From assembly GCA_023390415.1 (NCBI GenBank), contig JAEWCW010000163.1, positions 1-15,713 of the forward strand: 15,713 nucleotides of DNA. Reading direction: 5' to 3'. Numbering within the stretch: the stretch's first letter is position 1; the number at the start of each line of letters is the position of its first letter. Below the pieces are notes generated by a model. That model was not told the DNA's origin. It searched no databases and worked only from the letters and a program-made list of their open reading frames with translations. Below are positions 5,882 to 13,587 of this stretch, in pieces. Made by a program: the position numbers and the translations under genes. The DNA comes from Pseudomonadota bacterium. Its GTDB lineage: Bacteria > Pseudomonadota > Alphaproteobacteria > Sphingomonadales > Sphingomonadaceae.

Positions 5882-7168
5882 ATGAGCACAATCCTGATCG
5901 AGCGAGTCTTCGAGCTCGTCTCCAGCGGCGAGATGTCGCGCTCCGGCCTCGCCCGCGCCGCCGGCCTCCACCCCAATTCGCTGCGCAAGCTCGGCGACGA
6001 GGACTGGAACCCGACCGCCGACACATTGCTCAAGCTCGAAAAATTCCTCGCCGGCGGAAGCCGCGACGTTGTCGTCGGGCCGGAACGGATCATCGACGAG
6101 GCGCGCAACGGCCGGATGTTCATCCTGGTCGACGACGACGACCGCGAGAATGAGGGCGATCTCGTCATCCCGGCGCAGATGGCGACCCCGGACGCGGTCA
6201 ATTTCATGGCCCGCTACGGCCGCGGCCTGATCTGCCTGGCGATGACGAAGGAGCGGGTCGACTCGCTCGGCCTGCCCTTGATGTCGCGCCACAACGGCAC
6301 CCGCCACGAGACCGCCTTCACCGTCTCGATCGAGGCCAAGGAGGGCGTCACCACGGGGATTTCCGCCGCCGACCGCGCCCGCACCATCTCGGTCGCGATC
6401 GACGCGTCGAAAGGGCCCGAGCATCTGGTGACCCCCGGCCATGTCTTCCCATTGGTCGCGCGCGACGGCGGCGTGCTGGTCCGCGCCGGCCATACCGAGG
6501 CCGCGGTCGACGTCGCCCGCCTGGCCGGGCTGAACCCCTCCGGCGTGATCTGCGAGATCATGAAGGAGGACGGGGCGATGGCGCGGATGGACGATCTCGT
6601 CGAGTTCGCCCAGCTCCACGGCCTCAAGATCGGCACCATCCAGGACCTCATCGCCTATCGCCTGCGCAAGGACCGGCTGGTCGAGCAGACCGCCGAGGCA
6701 CAGTTCGAGAGCCGCTGGGGCGGGAGCTGGACCGCCAAGACCTTCGTCAACAAGGCCAATGGCGTCGAGCAGATCGCTCTGGTCAAGGGCCGGGTCGATC
6801 CCGACAGGCCGACCTTGGTGCGGATGCACGCGCTCTCGATCTTCTCGGACGTGTTCGCCGAGGCCAATGAGCGCGGCGGGCTTCTGCGCGGGGCGATGAA
6901 GGCGATCGCCGATGCGGGCTCCGGGGTGATCGTGCTGATCAACCGGCCGGCGCCAGACGCCCTCACCGAGGCTCTGAAGGCACGCTCAGGCGAGACTGGC
7001 GAGCGCGACGTCAGCCAGATCCGCGATTACGGCGTCGGCGCGCAGATATTGATGGCGCTCGGAGTCCACGACATGGTCCTTCTCACCAACAGCCACCACA
7101 CGCCGGTCGCGCTCGGCGGCTACGGCCTCGCCATCGTCGGCGAGCAGCGAATCGCGGCGGAGGGCTGA
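5882..7168 (+). CDS. ribB: HTH-domain fusion of 3,4-dihydroxy-2-butanone-4-phosphate synthase with a degenerate GTP cyclohydrolase II-like domain (RibBX type)
   Basis: The central domain (about 68-262) makes 3,4-dihydroxy-2-butanone 4-phosphate from ribulose 5-phosphate, the four-carbon unit of riboflavin. It has the acidic metal-site motif DDDDRENEGDL (84-94), HNGTRHETAFTV (137-148), TPGHVFPL (184-191) and RAGHTEAAVD (201-210). Two extra parts flank it. Residues 1-60 look like a small helix-turn-helix (MSRSGLARAAGLHPNSLRKL at 18-37, then a TADTLLKLEKFL helix), as in XRE-type DNA-binding proteins. Residues 295-428 resemble GTP cyclohydrolase II, with RDYGVGAQIL (381-390) and MVLLTN, but there is no cysteine after residue 224, so the three zinc ligands are missing. 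Proteins with such an inactive tail have been called RibBX. The start is 12 bases after a palindrome; ribH follows 3 bases after the stop. Confidence 0.93.
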   Translation: MSTILIERVFELVSSGEMSRSGLARAAGLHPNSLRKLGDEDWNPTADTLLKLEKFLAGGSRDVVVGPERIIDEARNGRMFILVDDDDRENEGDLVIPAQMATPDAVNFMARYGRGLICLAMTKERVDSLGLPLMSRHNGTRHETAFTVSIEAKEGVTTGISAADRARTISVAIDASKGPEHLVTPGHVFPLVARDGGVLVRAGHTEAAVDVARLAGLNPSGVICEIMKEDGAMARMDDLVEFAQLHGLKIGTIQDLIAYRLRKDRLVEQTAEAQFESRWGGSWTAKTFVNKANGVEQIALVKGRVDPDRPTLVRMHALSIFSDVFAEANERGGLLRGAMKAIADAGSGVIVLINRPAPDALTEALKARSGETGERDVSQIRDYGVGAQILMALGVHDMVLLTNSHHTPVALGGYGLAIVGEQRIAAEG

Positions 7169-7171
7169 GCG

Positions 7172-7585
7172 ATGGCGAAGATCCTGATCGTCGAGGCGCG
7201 CTTCTACGACCATCTCAACGACCTGCTGCTCGAAGGCGCCCGCGCGGCGATCGAGGCGGCGGGGCACAGCCACGAGACGGTGACCGTGCCTGGCGCCCTC
7301 GAGGTTCCGGCAGCGATCTCGCTCGCCGCCGAAAGCTACGACGCCTTCGTCGCGCTCGGCGTCGTGATCCGCGGCGAGACCTATCATTTCGAGATCGTCG
7401 CCGGCGAAAGCGCGCGCGGGATCATGGCGCTGACCCTGGACGGCCTCGCCATCGGCAACGGCATCCTCACCGTCGAGAACGAGGCCCAGGCCCTCGCCCG
7501 CGCCCGCCCGACCGAGAAGGACAAAGGCGGCGAGGCGGCCAAGGCCGCGCTTGCGATGCTGGCGCTGAAGGACCGCTTCGGGTAG
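7172..7585 (+). CDS. ribH: 6,7-dimethyl-8-ribityllumazine synthase
   Basis: Lumazine synthase condenses the RibD-derived pyrimidine with the RibB product to give the direct precursor of riboflavin; known members form pentamers or 60-mer shells. The 137-residue protein begins with the usual ILIVEARFY strand and has the VPGALEVPAAI segment (39-49), the phosphate-binding GVVIRGETYHFEIV segment (63-76) with the likely catalytic His72, and LTVENEAQALARA (99-111) near the end. Length is slightly short against about 155 residues, with little N-terminal extension. Start context is GGAGGG inside the end of the preceding gene, and the spacing of 3 bases to that stop indicates tight coupling. A possible transporter gene follows 16 bases later. 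Confidence 0.96.
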   Translation: MAKILIVEARFYDHLNDLLLEGARAAIEAAGHSHETVTVPGALEVPAAISLAAESYDAFVALGVVIRGETYHFEIVAGESARGIMALTLDGLAIGNGILTVENEAQALARARPTEKDKGGEAAKAALAMLALKDRFG

Positions 7586-7601
7586 CGCCGCGCCAGCCGC
7601 G

Positions 7602-8501
7602 ATGACCGGGTCTCCAACCAACGCTGCGCGTCACGCGCGACTCGCCTTCGCGGCTCTCATCCTCGCCAACATCTTCCTCGCGGCCGGGCCCTGGTTCGTC
7701 CGTCTGACCGATGTCGGGCCCGTCGCCGCGGGCTTCTGGCGGCTGGCCTTGGCCGTGCCCTTCCTCGCCTGGCTGGCATGGCGCCAGTCCGCAGGGTCCG
7801 CCGTATGGGATCGGCGACTCGTCATCCTTATCGTGATCGGCGGACTCTTCTTCGCCGCCGACCTCGCGAGCTGGCACGAAGGAATCCTGCGCACCAAGCT
7901 CGCCAACGCTACCCTGTTCGGCAATTTCGCGAGTTTCCTGTTCGCGATCTACGGCTTCGTGCTGCTGCGGGCGCTCCCCGGTCGGGTGCAGGCGCTGGCG
8001 CTCCTGCTCGCAGCCGCGGGAACGGCCTTGCTGCTCGGCAGCAGCTTCGAGCTCTCCCCGCGCAACTTCACCGGCGACCTGTTCGCGATCCTCGCGGGCG
8101 TCTTCTACACCTTCTACCTGATCGCCGTGGACCGCGCCCGCCGGGTCATGCCGCCCTTCCCCGTGCTCGCCATCGCCACCGTTGCAGGCGCCCTTCCTTT
8201 GCTCCTGTTCGCGCTCGCGCTCGGCGAGACGGTGATGCCCGGTGAATGGACGCCCGTGATCATCCTGTCGCTGTCGAGCCAGGTGATCGGGCAGGGCCTG
8301 CTCGTCTATGCGATGGGCCATCTCAGCCCGATCGTCGTCGGCCTGGGCCTGCTGACCCAGCCGGTGGTCGCCGCCTTGATCGGCTGGCTCGCTTATCAGG
8401 AACGGCTTTCGACCGGCGACTGGATCGGCGGAATCCTGGTCTGCGCAGCCTTGGTCCTCATCCGGCTCCCGGGCAGACGGGTTGCATCCAATGGCGGCTG
8501 A
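7602..8501 (+). CDS. EamA/DMT family transporter
   Basis: This is an inner-membrane protein of the drug/metabolite transporter superfamily with 299 residues and about ten hydrophobic segments, arranged as two EamA repeats (about 15-145 and 165-292). The first repeat has a GPWFVRLTDVGPVAAGFWRLA stretch typical of the fold's helix 1-2 junction. The second shows VFYTFYLIAVDRARR and a GLGLLTQPVVAALIGWLAYQE segment. Substrate cannot be read from the sequence. The gene lies 16 bases behind ribH, and some EamA proteins (RibN) are riboflavin transporters, so a flavin or precursor substrate is plausible but unproven. There is no clear Shine-Dalgarno before the ATG. Its end may overlap the next gene, depending on which start that gene uses. 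Confidence 0.88.
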   Translation: MTGSPTNAARHARLAFAALILANIFLAAGPWFVRLTDVGPVAAGFWRLALAVPFLAWLAWRQSAGSAVWDRRLVILIVIGGLFFAADLASWHEGILRTKLANATLFGNFASFLFAIYGFVLLRALPGRVQALALLLAAAGTALLLGSSFELSPRNFTGDLFAILAGVFYTFYLIAVDRARRVMPPFPVLAIATVAGALPLLLFALALGETVMPGEWTPVIILSLSSQVIGQGLLVYAMGHLSPIVVGLGLLTQPVVAALIGWLAYQERLSTGDWIGGILVCAALVLIRLPGRRVASNGG

Positions 8502-8517
8502 GATCATTGGGACGGGC

Positions 8518-9177
8518 ATGGTCGAGCCCGAAGAAATGAACCTCGACGAGCTGCGTATCGCTCTGGCGCCGCTCATCCCCGCCCATGCGGCGTTCGACGG
8601 CTGGTCGAACGAGGCGCTGGGAATGGCGGCTGCCGAGCTCGGGGTCCCCGCGGGCCGCGCTCGGCTCGCCTTCCCGGGCGGCGCCGCGGACATGATCGAC
8701 GCCTGGTTCGAATCGATCGACCTCGCAATGGCCGGCGCCTTCCCGGAGGAGCGGATCGCGGGAATGAAGATCCGCGAGCGCATCCGCTCGCTCATCCTGT
8801 TCCGGCTCGAGCTGGTCCTGCCGTACCGCGAGGCGCTTCGCCGCGCCCTTGCCGTGCTTGCGATGCCGCAGAATGTCGCGGCGGGCGTCAAGCTCGGCTG
8901 GCGAAGCGCCGACCGGATCTGGCGTGTCGCCGGCGACACGGCCACCGACTTCAATCACTATACCAAGCGCGCAACGCTCTCGGCGGTCTACGGCACGACC
9001 AGCCTCGTCTTCCTCGATGACCAGAGCGAGGACCTTGCCGACACGCGCGCCTTCCTCGATCGCCGCATCGACGACGTCATGAAGATCGAGCAGGTGAAGG
9101 CCAGCTTCCGCCGCGGCCGCGAGCGCATGCCGAGCCTCAGCCGCTTTCTCGGCCGGCTGCGCTATCCGGCCGCCTGA
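8518..9177 (+). CDS. COQ9 family protein
   Basis: COQ9 proteins bind lipids and support ubiquinone biosynthesis; in eukaryotes COQ9 assists the COQ7 hydroxylase, while the bacterial role is less defined. The 219 residues from this ATG match the alphaproteobacterial pattern. The N-terminal part, with a DELRIALAPLIPAHAAFDGWS segment, resembles a TetR-like helical start. The C-terminal domain has WRSADRIWRVAGDTATDFNHYTKRATLSAVY (about 126-156), the hallmark of the family. Several in-frame starts exist. Those at 8482 and 8491 overlap the transporter gene, 8518 has GGGA five bases upstream, and 8536 begins right at the conserved region. I prefer 8518. No other ubiquinone gene is adjacent. The next gene begins 24 bases after the stop. 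Confidence 0.87.
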   Translation: MVEPEEMNLDELRIALAPLIPAHAAFDGWSNEALGMAAAELGVPAGRARLAFPGGAADMIDAWFESIDLAMAGAFPEERIAGMKIRERIRSLILFRLELVLPYREALRRALAVLAMPQNVAAGVKLGWRSADRIWRVAGDTATDFNHYTKRATLSAVYGTTSLVFLDDQSEDLADTRAFLDRRIDDVMKIEQVKASFRRGRERMPSLSRFLGRLRYPAA

Positions 9178-9201
9178 GCCCCGCACAGCCGGGGTGGGGC
9201 G

Positions 9202-10938
9202 GTGAGCGACGCGCTTCTCAGCACGATCATCATGGTGCTGGCGCTCGCCTTGTTCGCGAGCGACAAGCTCCGCCCGGACGCGGTCGCCCTAATCATCCTG
9301 CTCCTCGCCTGGGCGAGCGGCCTGCTCAGCCTCGACGAGGCGCTTGCCGGCTTCGGGAGCCAGGCGGTGGTGATCGTTGCCGCGGTTTTGGTGGTCGGCC
9401 GAGCGGTCGAGTTTACCGGCGCCGCCCAGGCGATGACCCGGATCTTCGTTCCGAAGGTGCGGTTTGCGGCGGTTCGGGTCGGCGGCGTGCTGCTGATGGG
9501 CGCAGCGCTCTCGGCCTGGATGAACAATATCGCGGCGCTGGCGATCACCATGCCGATCGCCCTCGCCGTCGCGCGCGAGCACAAGCTTCCGCCCGGCGCC
9601 GTGCTGATGCCGCTCGCCTTCGCGACCATTCTCGGCGGCATGACCACCTTGATCGGCACGCCCGCAAACCTGATCGTCTCCTCGGTGCGCGAGGACCGGG
9701 TCGGCGCGCCGTTCGGCATGTTCGACATGACCGAGGTCGGAGTCGCCGTGACCCTCGCCGGCCTGCTCTACCTCACCGTCATCGGCTGGCGGCTGGCGCC
9801 GCACCGCAAAGGCGACGAGGAGGAGGCGAAGCGGCAGGCGCTGGTCTTCGAGCTCGGCCTGCCGATCGGCGCCTATCGCGGCACCTCACGCCTCGCCGAG
9901 ACCCGCGCGGCTCTGCGCGAGGCCGGGGCGGTTCTGCTGACCGTGCTGCGGGGCGGGCAGCGCGCCGCCCTCGATCCGGACGCCCGGCTCCACCATGACG
10001 ACCGGCTGCTTGTGATGAGCCGCGACGCGCCCTTTGCTGTGGCCGAACGGACCGGCCTCTTCGCCGATGTCGGCGCCGATCCGCCGGACACGGTCACCGC
10101 CCATGTCTCGGTCGTCCACGGCTCCTCGCTGATCGGCGAGGATTATGGCGCGATCCCCGCGCGAACCGAAGGCGAGGTCGAGTTCCTGGGCGCGGGCCCG
10201 CGCGCGGCGCGCCTCAAGCGGCCGCTCTACAGCAACCTCATCGAGGCCGGCGACCAGCTCTTCCTGCGCGGCACCCCGGAGGCGCTGGCCCGTCTGATCC
10301 GCCACGCCCGCCTGCTCGAGGTCGGCCGCCAGGAGGCGCCGATCCGTCCCGGCCGCAACGCCGCGCTCGTCGTCGGCATCTACAGCCTCGCCGTCCTCAC
10401 CTCGACCCTGCTCGGCGTTCCGACGACGGCCGCGTTCATCGCCGCCGCGCTCGCCATCTGCCTGCTCCGTCTGCTCCCCGCGGACGAGGCCTATCGCGCG
10501 ATCGACATTCCGGTGATCGTGCTGATCGCGGCGATGATCCCCGTCGGCCGCGCCTTCGAGGAATCCGGCGGAAGCGACCGGATCGCCGCCTTCATGCACT
10601 GGGCGCTGGCCGGCGCGCCGCTCTTCTGGATGCTTGCGGCGATCTGCGCGGCGACGATGCTGCTCTCGATCTTCCTCAACAACGTCGCCACCGCCCTGAT
10701 CATGGCGCAGGTCGGCGCCGAGGCTGCGGCGCGGCTCGGGATAAACCCGGACGCGGCCCTGCTCGCCGTCCTGATCGGGGCCTCGTGCGATTTCCTCACG
10801 CCGATCGGCCACCAGAACAACATGCTGGTGATGCGTCCGGGCGGCTATCGCTTCCGCGACTATCCTAAGGTCGGCGCGCCGCTCTCAGTCATCGCGATCC
10901 TGACGACCGCCTTCATCCTCAGCCGCGCCTACGGCTGA
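9202..10938 (+). CDS. SLC13 family permease with TrkA-C domains
   Basis: This inner-membrane transporter of the DASS/SLC13 (ion transporter) superfamily has 578 residues. It starts at a GTG preceded by a GGGG-rich stretch. The N-terminal membrane half (about 1-200) contains the hairpin motif SAWMNNIAALAI (104-115) and TLIGTPANLIVS (149-160). A soluble insert (about 210-375) with two repeats such as DARLHHDDRLLVM and LIEAGDQLFLRGTPEAL looks like paired TrkA-C (RCK_C) domains, which may bind a regulatory ligand. The second membrane half (about 385-578) repeats the motifs as FLNNVATALI (491-500) and FLTPIGHQNNMLVM (531-544). Known relatives carry dicarboxylates or sulfate; the substrate here is not determined. 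It converges with the DUF4242 gene, leaving five bases between stops and no visible terminator. Confidence 0.92.
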   Translation: MSDALLSTIIMVLALALFASDKLRPDAVALIILLLAWASGLLSLDEALAGFGSQAVVIVAAVLVVGRAVEFTGAAQAMTRIFVPKVRFAAVRVGGVLLMGAALSAWMNNIAALAITMPIALAVAREHKLPPGAVLMPLAFATILGGMTTLIGTPANLIVSSVREDRVGAPFGMFDMTEVGVAVTLAGLLYLTVIGWRLAPHRKGDEEEAKRQALVFELGLPIGAYRGTSRLAETRAALREAGAVLLTVLRGGQRAALDPDARLHHDDRLLVMSRDAPFAVAERTGLFADVGADPPDTVTAHVSVVHGSSLIGEDYGAIPARTEGEVEFLGAGPRAARLKRPLYSNLIEAGDQLFLRGTPEALARLIRHARLLEVGRQEAPIRPGRNAALVVGIYSLAVLTSTLLGVPTTAAFIAAALAICLLRLLPADEAYRAIDIPVIVLIAAMIPVGRAFEESGGSDRIAAFMHWALAGAPLFWMLAAICAATMLLSIFLNNVATALIMAQVGAEAAARLGINPDAALLAVLIGASCDFLTPIGHQNNMLVMRPGGYRFRDYPKVGAPLSVIAILTTAFILSRAYG

Positions 10939-10943
10939 TCCGG

Positions 10944-11216
10944 CTATTCCGCCGTGGTCGGGTCGATCGTCGCGCGGACGCGGGCGATGCTGTTCGCGGG
11001 AAAGCCTGCGGTCTCGGCGTGCTGGCGGATCAGATCCTCGCTCGGCGCGCGGTAGATGCAGTAGATCTTGTCGTCGGTGACGTAGGAATGGACCCACTGG
11101 ATCTCGGGGCCGAGATCGCGGAGCACGCTGCACGAGCCCTGCGAGGCGCCCTTCAAATCCTCGGCGCCGAGATTGCCGACTCCGGGCATGTCACGCTCGA
11201 TCACGAACTGAGGCAT
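10944..11216 (-). CDS. DUF4242 domain-containing protein
   Basis: This is a 90-residue soluble protein that matches the DUF4242 pattern: MPQFVIERDMPGVG at the start, SQGSCSVLRDLGPEIQWVHSYVTDDKIYCIY in the middle and a conserved IDPTTAE end. The family has a ferredoxin-like fold, and a Streptomyces member (SCO4226) has been reported to bind nickel. Possible metal ligands here are Cys29, His43, Cys53 and His66, but I cannot say which, if any, bind metal. The start has a strong GGGGAG upstream on the minus strand. The gene lies 21 bases behind the ybdD-like gene, so it is probably the last gene of the cstA operon. A functional tie to that transporter is unproven. Confidence 0.85.
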   Translation of the reverse strand: MPQFVIERDMPGVGNLGAEDLKGASQGSCSVLRDLGPEIQWVHSYVTDDKIYCIYRAPSEDLIRQHAETAGFPANSIARVRATIDPTTAE

Positions 11217-11237
11217 TTCACTCTCCCCTTGTAGAAC

Positions 11238-11420
11238 TCAGCAGCAGCGGGTGCTTCCCCTTGCGTAGCGGCGCTCCATGCGCTCGCGGTGGAACTCGGC
11301 GCGGCTCATCGGCGCGCGCTCCGGATGCGCCGCGCGGTGATGGGCGAGATAGGCCTCGTAATCGGGAATCCCGACCATCAGCCGGGCAGTCCTGCGGATG
11401 ACGTCATGCCAGCGCGACAT
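11238..11420 (-). CDS. ybdD: YbdD/YjiX family small protein, CstA partner
   Basis: This 60-residue protein resembles E. coli YbdD and YjiX, encoded behind cstA and btsT, where the small partner is needed for pyruvate transport. Visible family marks are RLMVGIPDYEAYLAHHRAAHP (14-34), PMSRAEFHRERMERRYARG and the conserved C-terminal CysCys pair. A longer frame back to 11540 is arginine/serine-rich, reads over the cstA end in another frame and has no family features, so I start at the ATG at 11420. The start overlaps the last 17 bases of cstA, which implies coupled translation and matched amounts of both proteins. The DUF4242 gene follows after 21 bases. Confidence 0.9.
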   Translation of the reverse strand: MSRWHDVIRRTARLMVGIPDYEAYLAHHRAAHPERAPMSRAEFHRERMERRYARGSTRCC

Positions 11421-13476
11421 CGCCCGTCTCCAATGCGGTCGGCGCCTCGGACCGGCGCGCCGCGATGATCGCTTTGGCGCCGTAGACGACCATCGCCAGG
11501 ACGACGGCGATGAACAGGGCGCAGAGCGTCGCGTTGACATAATCGTTGAAGATCACCTGGCGCATCTGCGCCACGCTCGCCGCCGGCGCCATCAGCTCGC
11601 CCCGGGCGAGCGCGTCCTGGTAGCGCTCGGCATGGGCGAGGAAGCCGATGCGGGGATCGGCGTGGAAGATCTTCTGGAAGCCGGCGGTGAGCGTGCAGAC
11701 CAGGAGCCAGGCGAGCGGCAAGGCGGTGACCCAGGCGAAGCGCTCCCGCTTCATCTTGAACAGGATCACGGTGCAGAGGGTGAGCGCGATCGCGGCGAGC
11801 ATCTGGTTGGCGATTCCGAACAGGGGCCAGAGCGTGTTGATTCCGCCGAGCGGATCGGTGACGCCTTGGTAGAGGAACCAGCCCCAGCCGCCGACGGCGA
11901 GCGCCGTTGCGATCAGGTTCCCCGCCCAGCTCTTGGTCTCCTTGAGCCTTGGCGCCGCGGTTCCGATCAGGTCCTGAATCATGAACCGCGCGACGCGCGT
12001 GCCGGCATCGACCGTGGTGAGGATGAACAGGGCCTCAAACAGGATCGCGAAATGATACCAGAAGGCCATCATCCCCGGCCCGCCGATCACGTTCGACAGG
12101 ATCTGCGCCATTCCCACGGCGAGCGTCGGCGCGCCGCCGGTGCGCGAGAGGATGGTCGATTCGCCGACCTGCCGGGCGACCTCGTCGAGCGCCGTGGGCG
12201 TCACCGTGAATCCCCAATTCGAGACTGCGGCCGCCGCCGAGGCGGCGTCGGTGCCGATCAGGGCGGCCGGGCTGTTCAGCGCGAAATAGACGCCGGGATC
12301 GAGCACGCTGGCAGCGACTAGGGCCATGATCGCGACGAAGCTCTCCACCAGCATGGCGCCGTAGCCGATCAGCGGGAGATGGGCCTCGCTCTCGATCATT
12401 TTCGGAGTCGTCCCGGAGGCGACCAGGCTGTGGAAGCCGGAGACCGCGCCGCAGGCGATGGTGATGAACAGGAAGGGGAAGAGATTGCCGGCGAAGACCG
12501 GGCCGGTGCCGTCGACGAAGCGGGTCAGCGCCGGCATCTGCAGGTCCGGCTGGACGATCAGGATGCCGGCGGCCAGGCCGACGATCGTGCCGATCTTGAG
12601 GAAGGTGGAGAGATAGTCGCGCGGCGCGAGCAGCAGCCAGACCGGCATCACCGAGGCGACGAAGCCGTAGCCGATCAGCATCAAGGCGAGCGCCTCGCCC
12701 GAGAAGGTGAAGGCCGGCGCCCAGGCCGGGTCCGCAGCGACCCGCCCGCCGAGGATGATCGCCGCGAACAGGCCGACGATCCCGATCGCCGACATCTCCC
12801 CGATGCGCCCGGGGCGCAAATAGCGGCCGTAAAGCCCCATCAGGATCGCGATCGGCATGGTCGCGAAGACGGTGAAGGTGCCCCAGGGGCTGTCGGCCAG
12901 CGCCTTGACGACCACCAGAGCGAGAACGGCGAGCAGGATGATCATGATCGCGAGGATCCCGATCATCGCGATCACGCCGGGGATGGTGCCGATCTCGGCG
13001 CGGATGATCTCGCCCAGCGAGCGGCCGTCGCGCCGGGTCGAGATGAACAGCATCACGAAATCCTGGACGGCGCCCGCGAAGACGACGCCGGCGAGGATCC
13101 AGAGCGTTCCCGGAAGATAGCCCATCTGCGCCGCGAGCACCGGCCCGACCAGCGGCCCCGCGCCGGCGATCGCCGCGAAATGGTGGCCGAACAGCACCGA
13201 CCGGTCGGTCGGGACGTAGTCGAGGCCGTCGTTGCGGCGGATCGCGGGGGTCGGCCGCGCCGGATCGATCCGGAGCACCTTCGCGGCGATGTAGCGGGCG
13301 TAGAAGCGGTACGCGATCAGGTAGACGCAGACCGCTGCGACGACGAGCCACATGGCGTTGATCGTCTCGCCGCGGTGGAGCGCGACCGTGCCGAGCGCGA
13401 AGGCGCCGAGCAGTGCAACGATCGCCCAGGGAAGCCAACGCAGCGGCGACCCGCCCACAGCACTCGCAGTCGCCAT
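11404..13476 (-). CDS. cstA: CstA-type carbon starvation protein (pyruvate/peptide transporter)
   Basis: CstA proteins are large inner-membrane transporters of the BtsT/CstA family, linked to peptide and pyruvate uptake when carbon is limiting. This one is 690 residues (about 700 in E. coli) with many hydrophobic helices. The signature GHHFAAIAGAGPLVGPVLAAQMGY lies at about 97-120. Further conserved parts are QDFVMLFISTRRDGRSLGEI (138-157), a CGAVSGFHSLVASGTTPKMI segment and LWPLFGIANQMLAA near the end. A longer frame to 14031 is antisense to the permease gene, so I start at the ATG at 13476, which has GGGGAGAG just upstream. It shares a 111-base divergent control region with the iron permease gene. 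The ybdD-like partner overlaps its end. Confidence 0.95.
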   Translation of the reverse strand: MATASAVGGSPLRWLPWAIVALLGAFALGTVALHRGETINAMWLVVAAVCVYLIAYRFYARYIAAKVLRIDPARPTPAIRRNDGLDYVPTDRSVLFGHHFAAIAGAGPLVGPVLAAQMGYLPGTLWILAGVVFAGAVQDFVMLFISTRRDGRSLGEIIRAEIGTIPGVIAMIGILAIMIILLAVLALVVVKALADSPWGTFTVFATMPIAILMGLYGRYLRPGRIGEMSAIGIVGLFAAIILGGRVAADPAWAPAFTFSGEALALMLIGYGFVASVMPVWLLLAPRDYLSTFLKIGTIVGLAAGILIVQPDLQMPALTRFVDGTGPVFAGNLFPFLFITIACGAVSGFHSLVASGTTPKMIESEAHLPLIGYGAMLVESFVAIMALVAASVLDPGVYFALNSPAALIGTDAASAAAAVSNWGFTVTPTALDEVARQVGESTILSRTGGAPTLAVGMAQILSNVIGGPGMMAFWYHFAILFEALFILTTVDAGTRVARFMIQDLIGTAAPRLKETKSWAGNLIATALAVGGWGWFLYQGVTDPLGGINTLWPLFGIANQMLAAIALTLCTVILFKMKRERFAWVTALPLAWLLVCTLTAGFQKIFHADPRIGFLAHAERYQDALARGELMAPAASVAQMRQVIFNDYVNATLCALFIAVVLAMVVYGAKAIIAARRSEAPTALETGDVALA

Positions 13477-13566
13477 ATTCTCTCCCCTGCTCTCCCGGAC
13501 GCTGCATAGCGCAAAGCCGAGGCGCCGTTCCAGAGGGCTATACTGAGGGTCTGGCGCGGCCTTGTC

Positions 13567-13585
13567 GTTATTGATAATCAGTTGC
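13567..13585 (+). promoter_or_regulatory. Fur-box candidate before the cytochrome c/FTR1 iron permease
   Basis: GTTATTGATAATCAGTTGC matches the classical 19-base Fur consensus at 14 positions by my hand count, with the central TGATAATCA intact. It ends 2 bases before the preferred ATG of the iron permease and lies 90 bases from the divergent cstA start. TATACT at 13539-13544 could be the -10 of the permease promoter, which would put the box just downstream of the transcription start, a position suited to repression. In alphaproteobacteria, Fur-like proteins may be Fur, Mur or Irr, so which one binds is open. Confidence 0.6.
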
Positions 13586-13587
13586 AA

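Noticed and set aside
7467..8954. 495-residue open frame on the minus strand, and other long antisense frames (for example 1679-2728, 4184-5317, 5858-6829, 12379-13509, 14016-15554)
   Set aside because: High-GC codon bias leaves long shadow frames opposite real genes. Their products are Arg/Ala/Gly/Asp-rich, have no family features and overlap strongly supported genes.
13582..13587. TTG at 13582 as start of the iron permease
   Set aside because: It adds only two residues before a proper ATG and signal peptide, and lies inside the Fur-box candidate.
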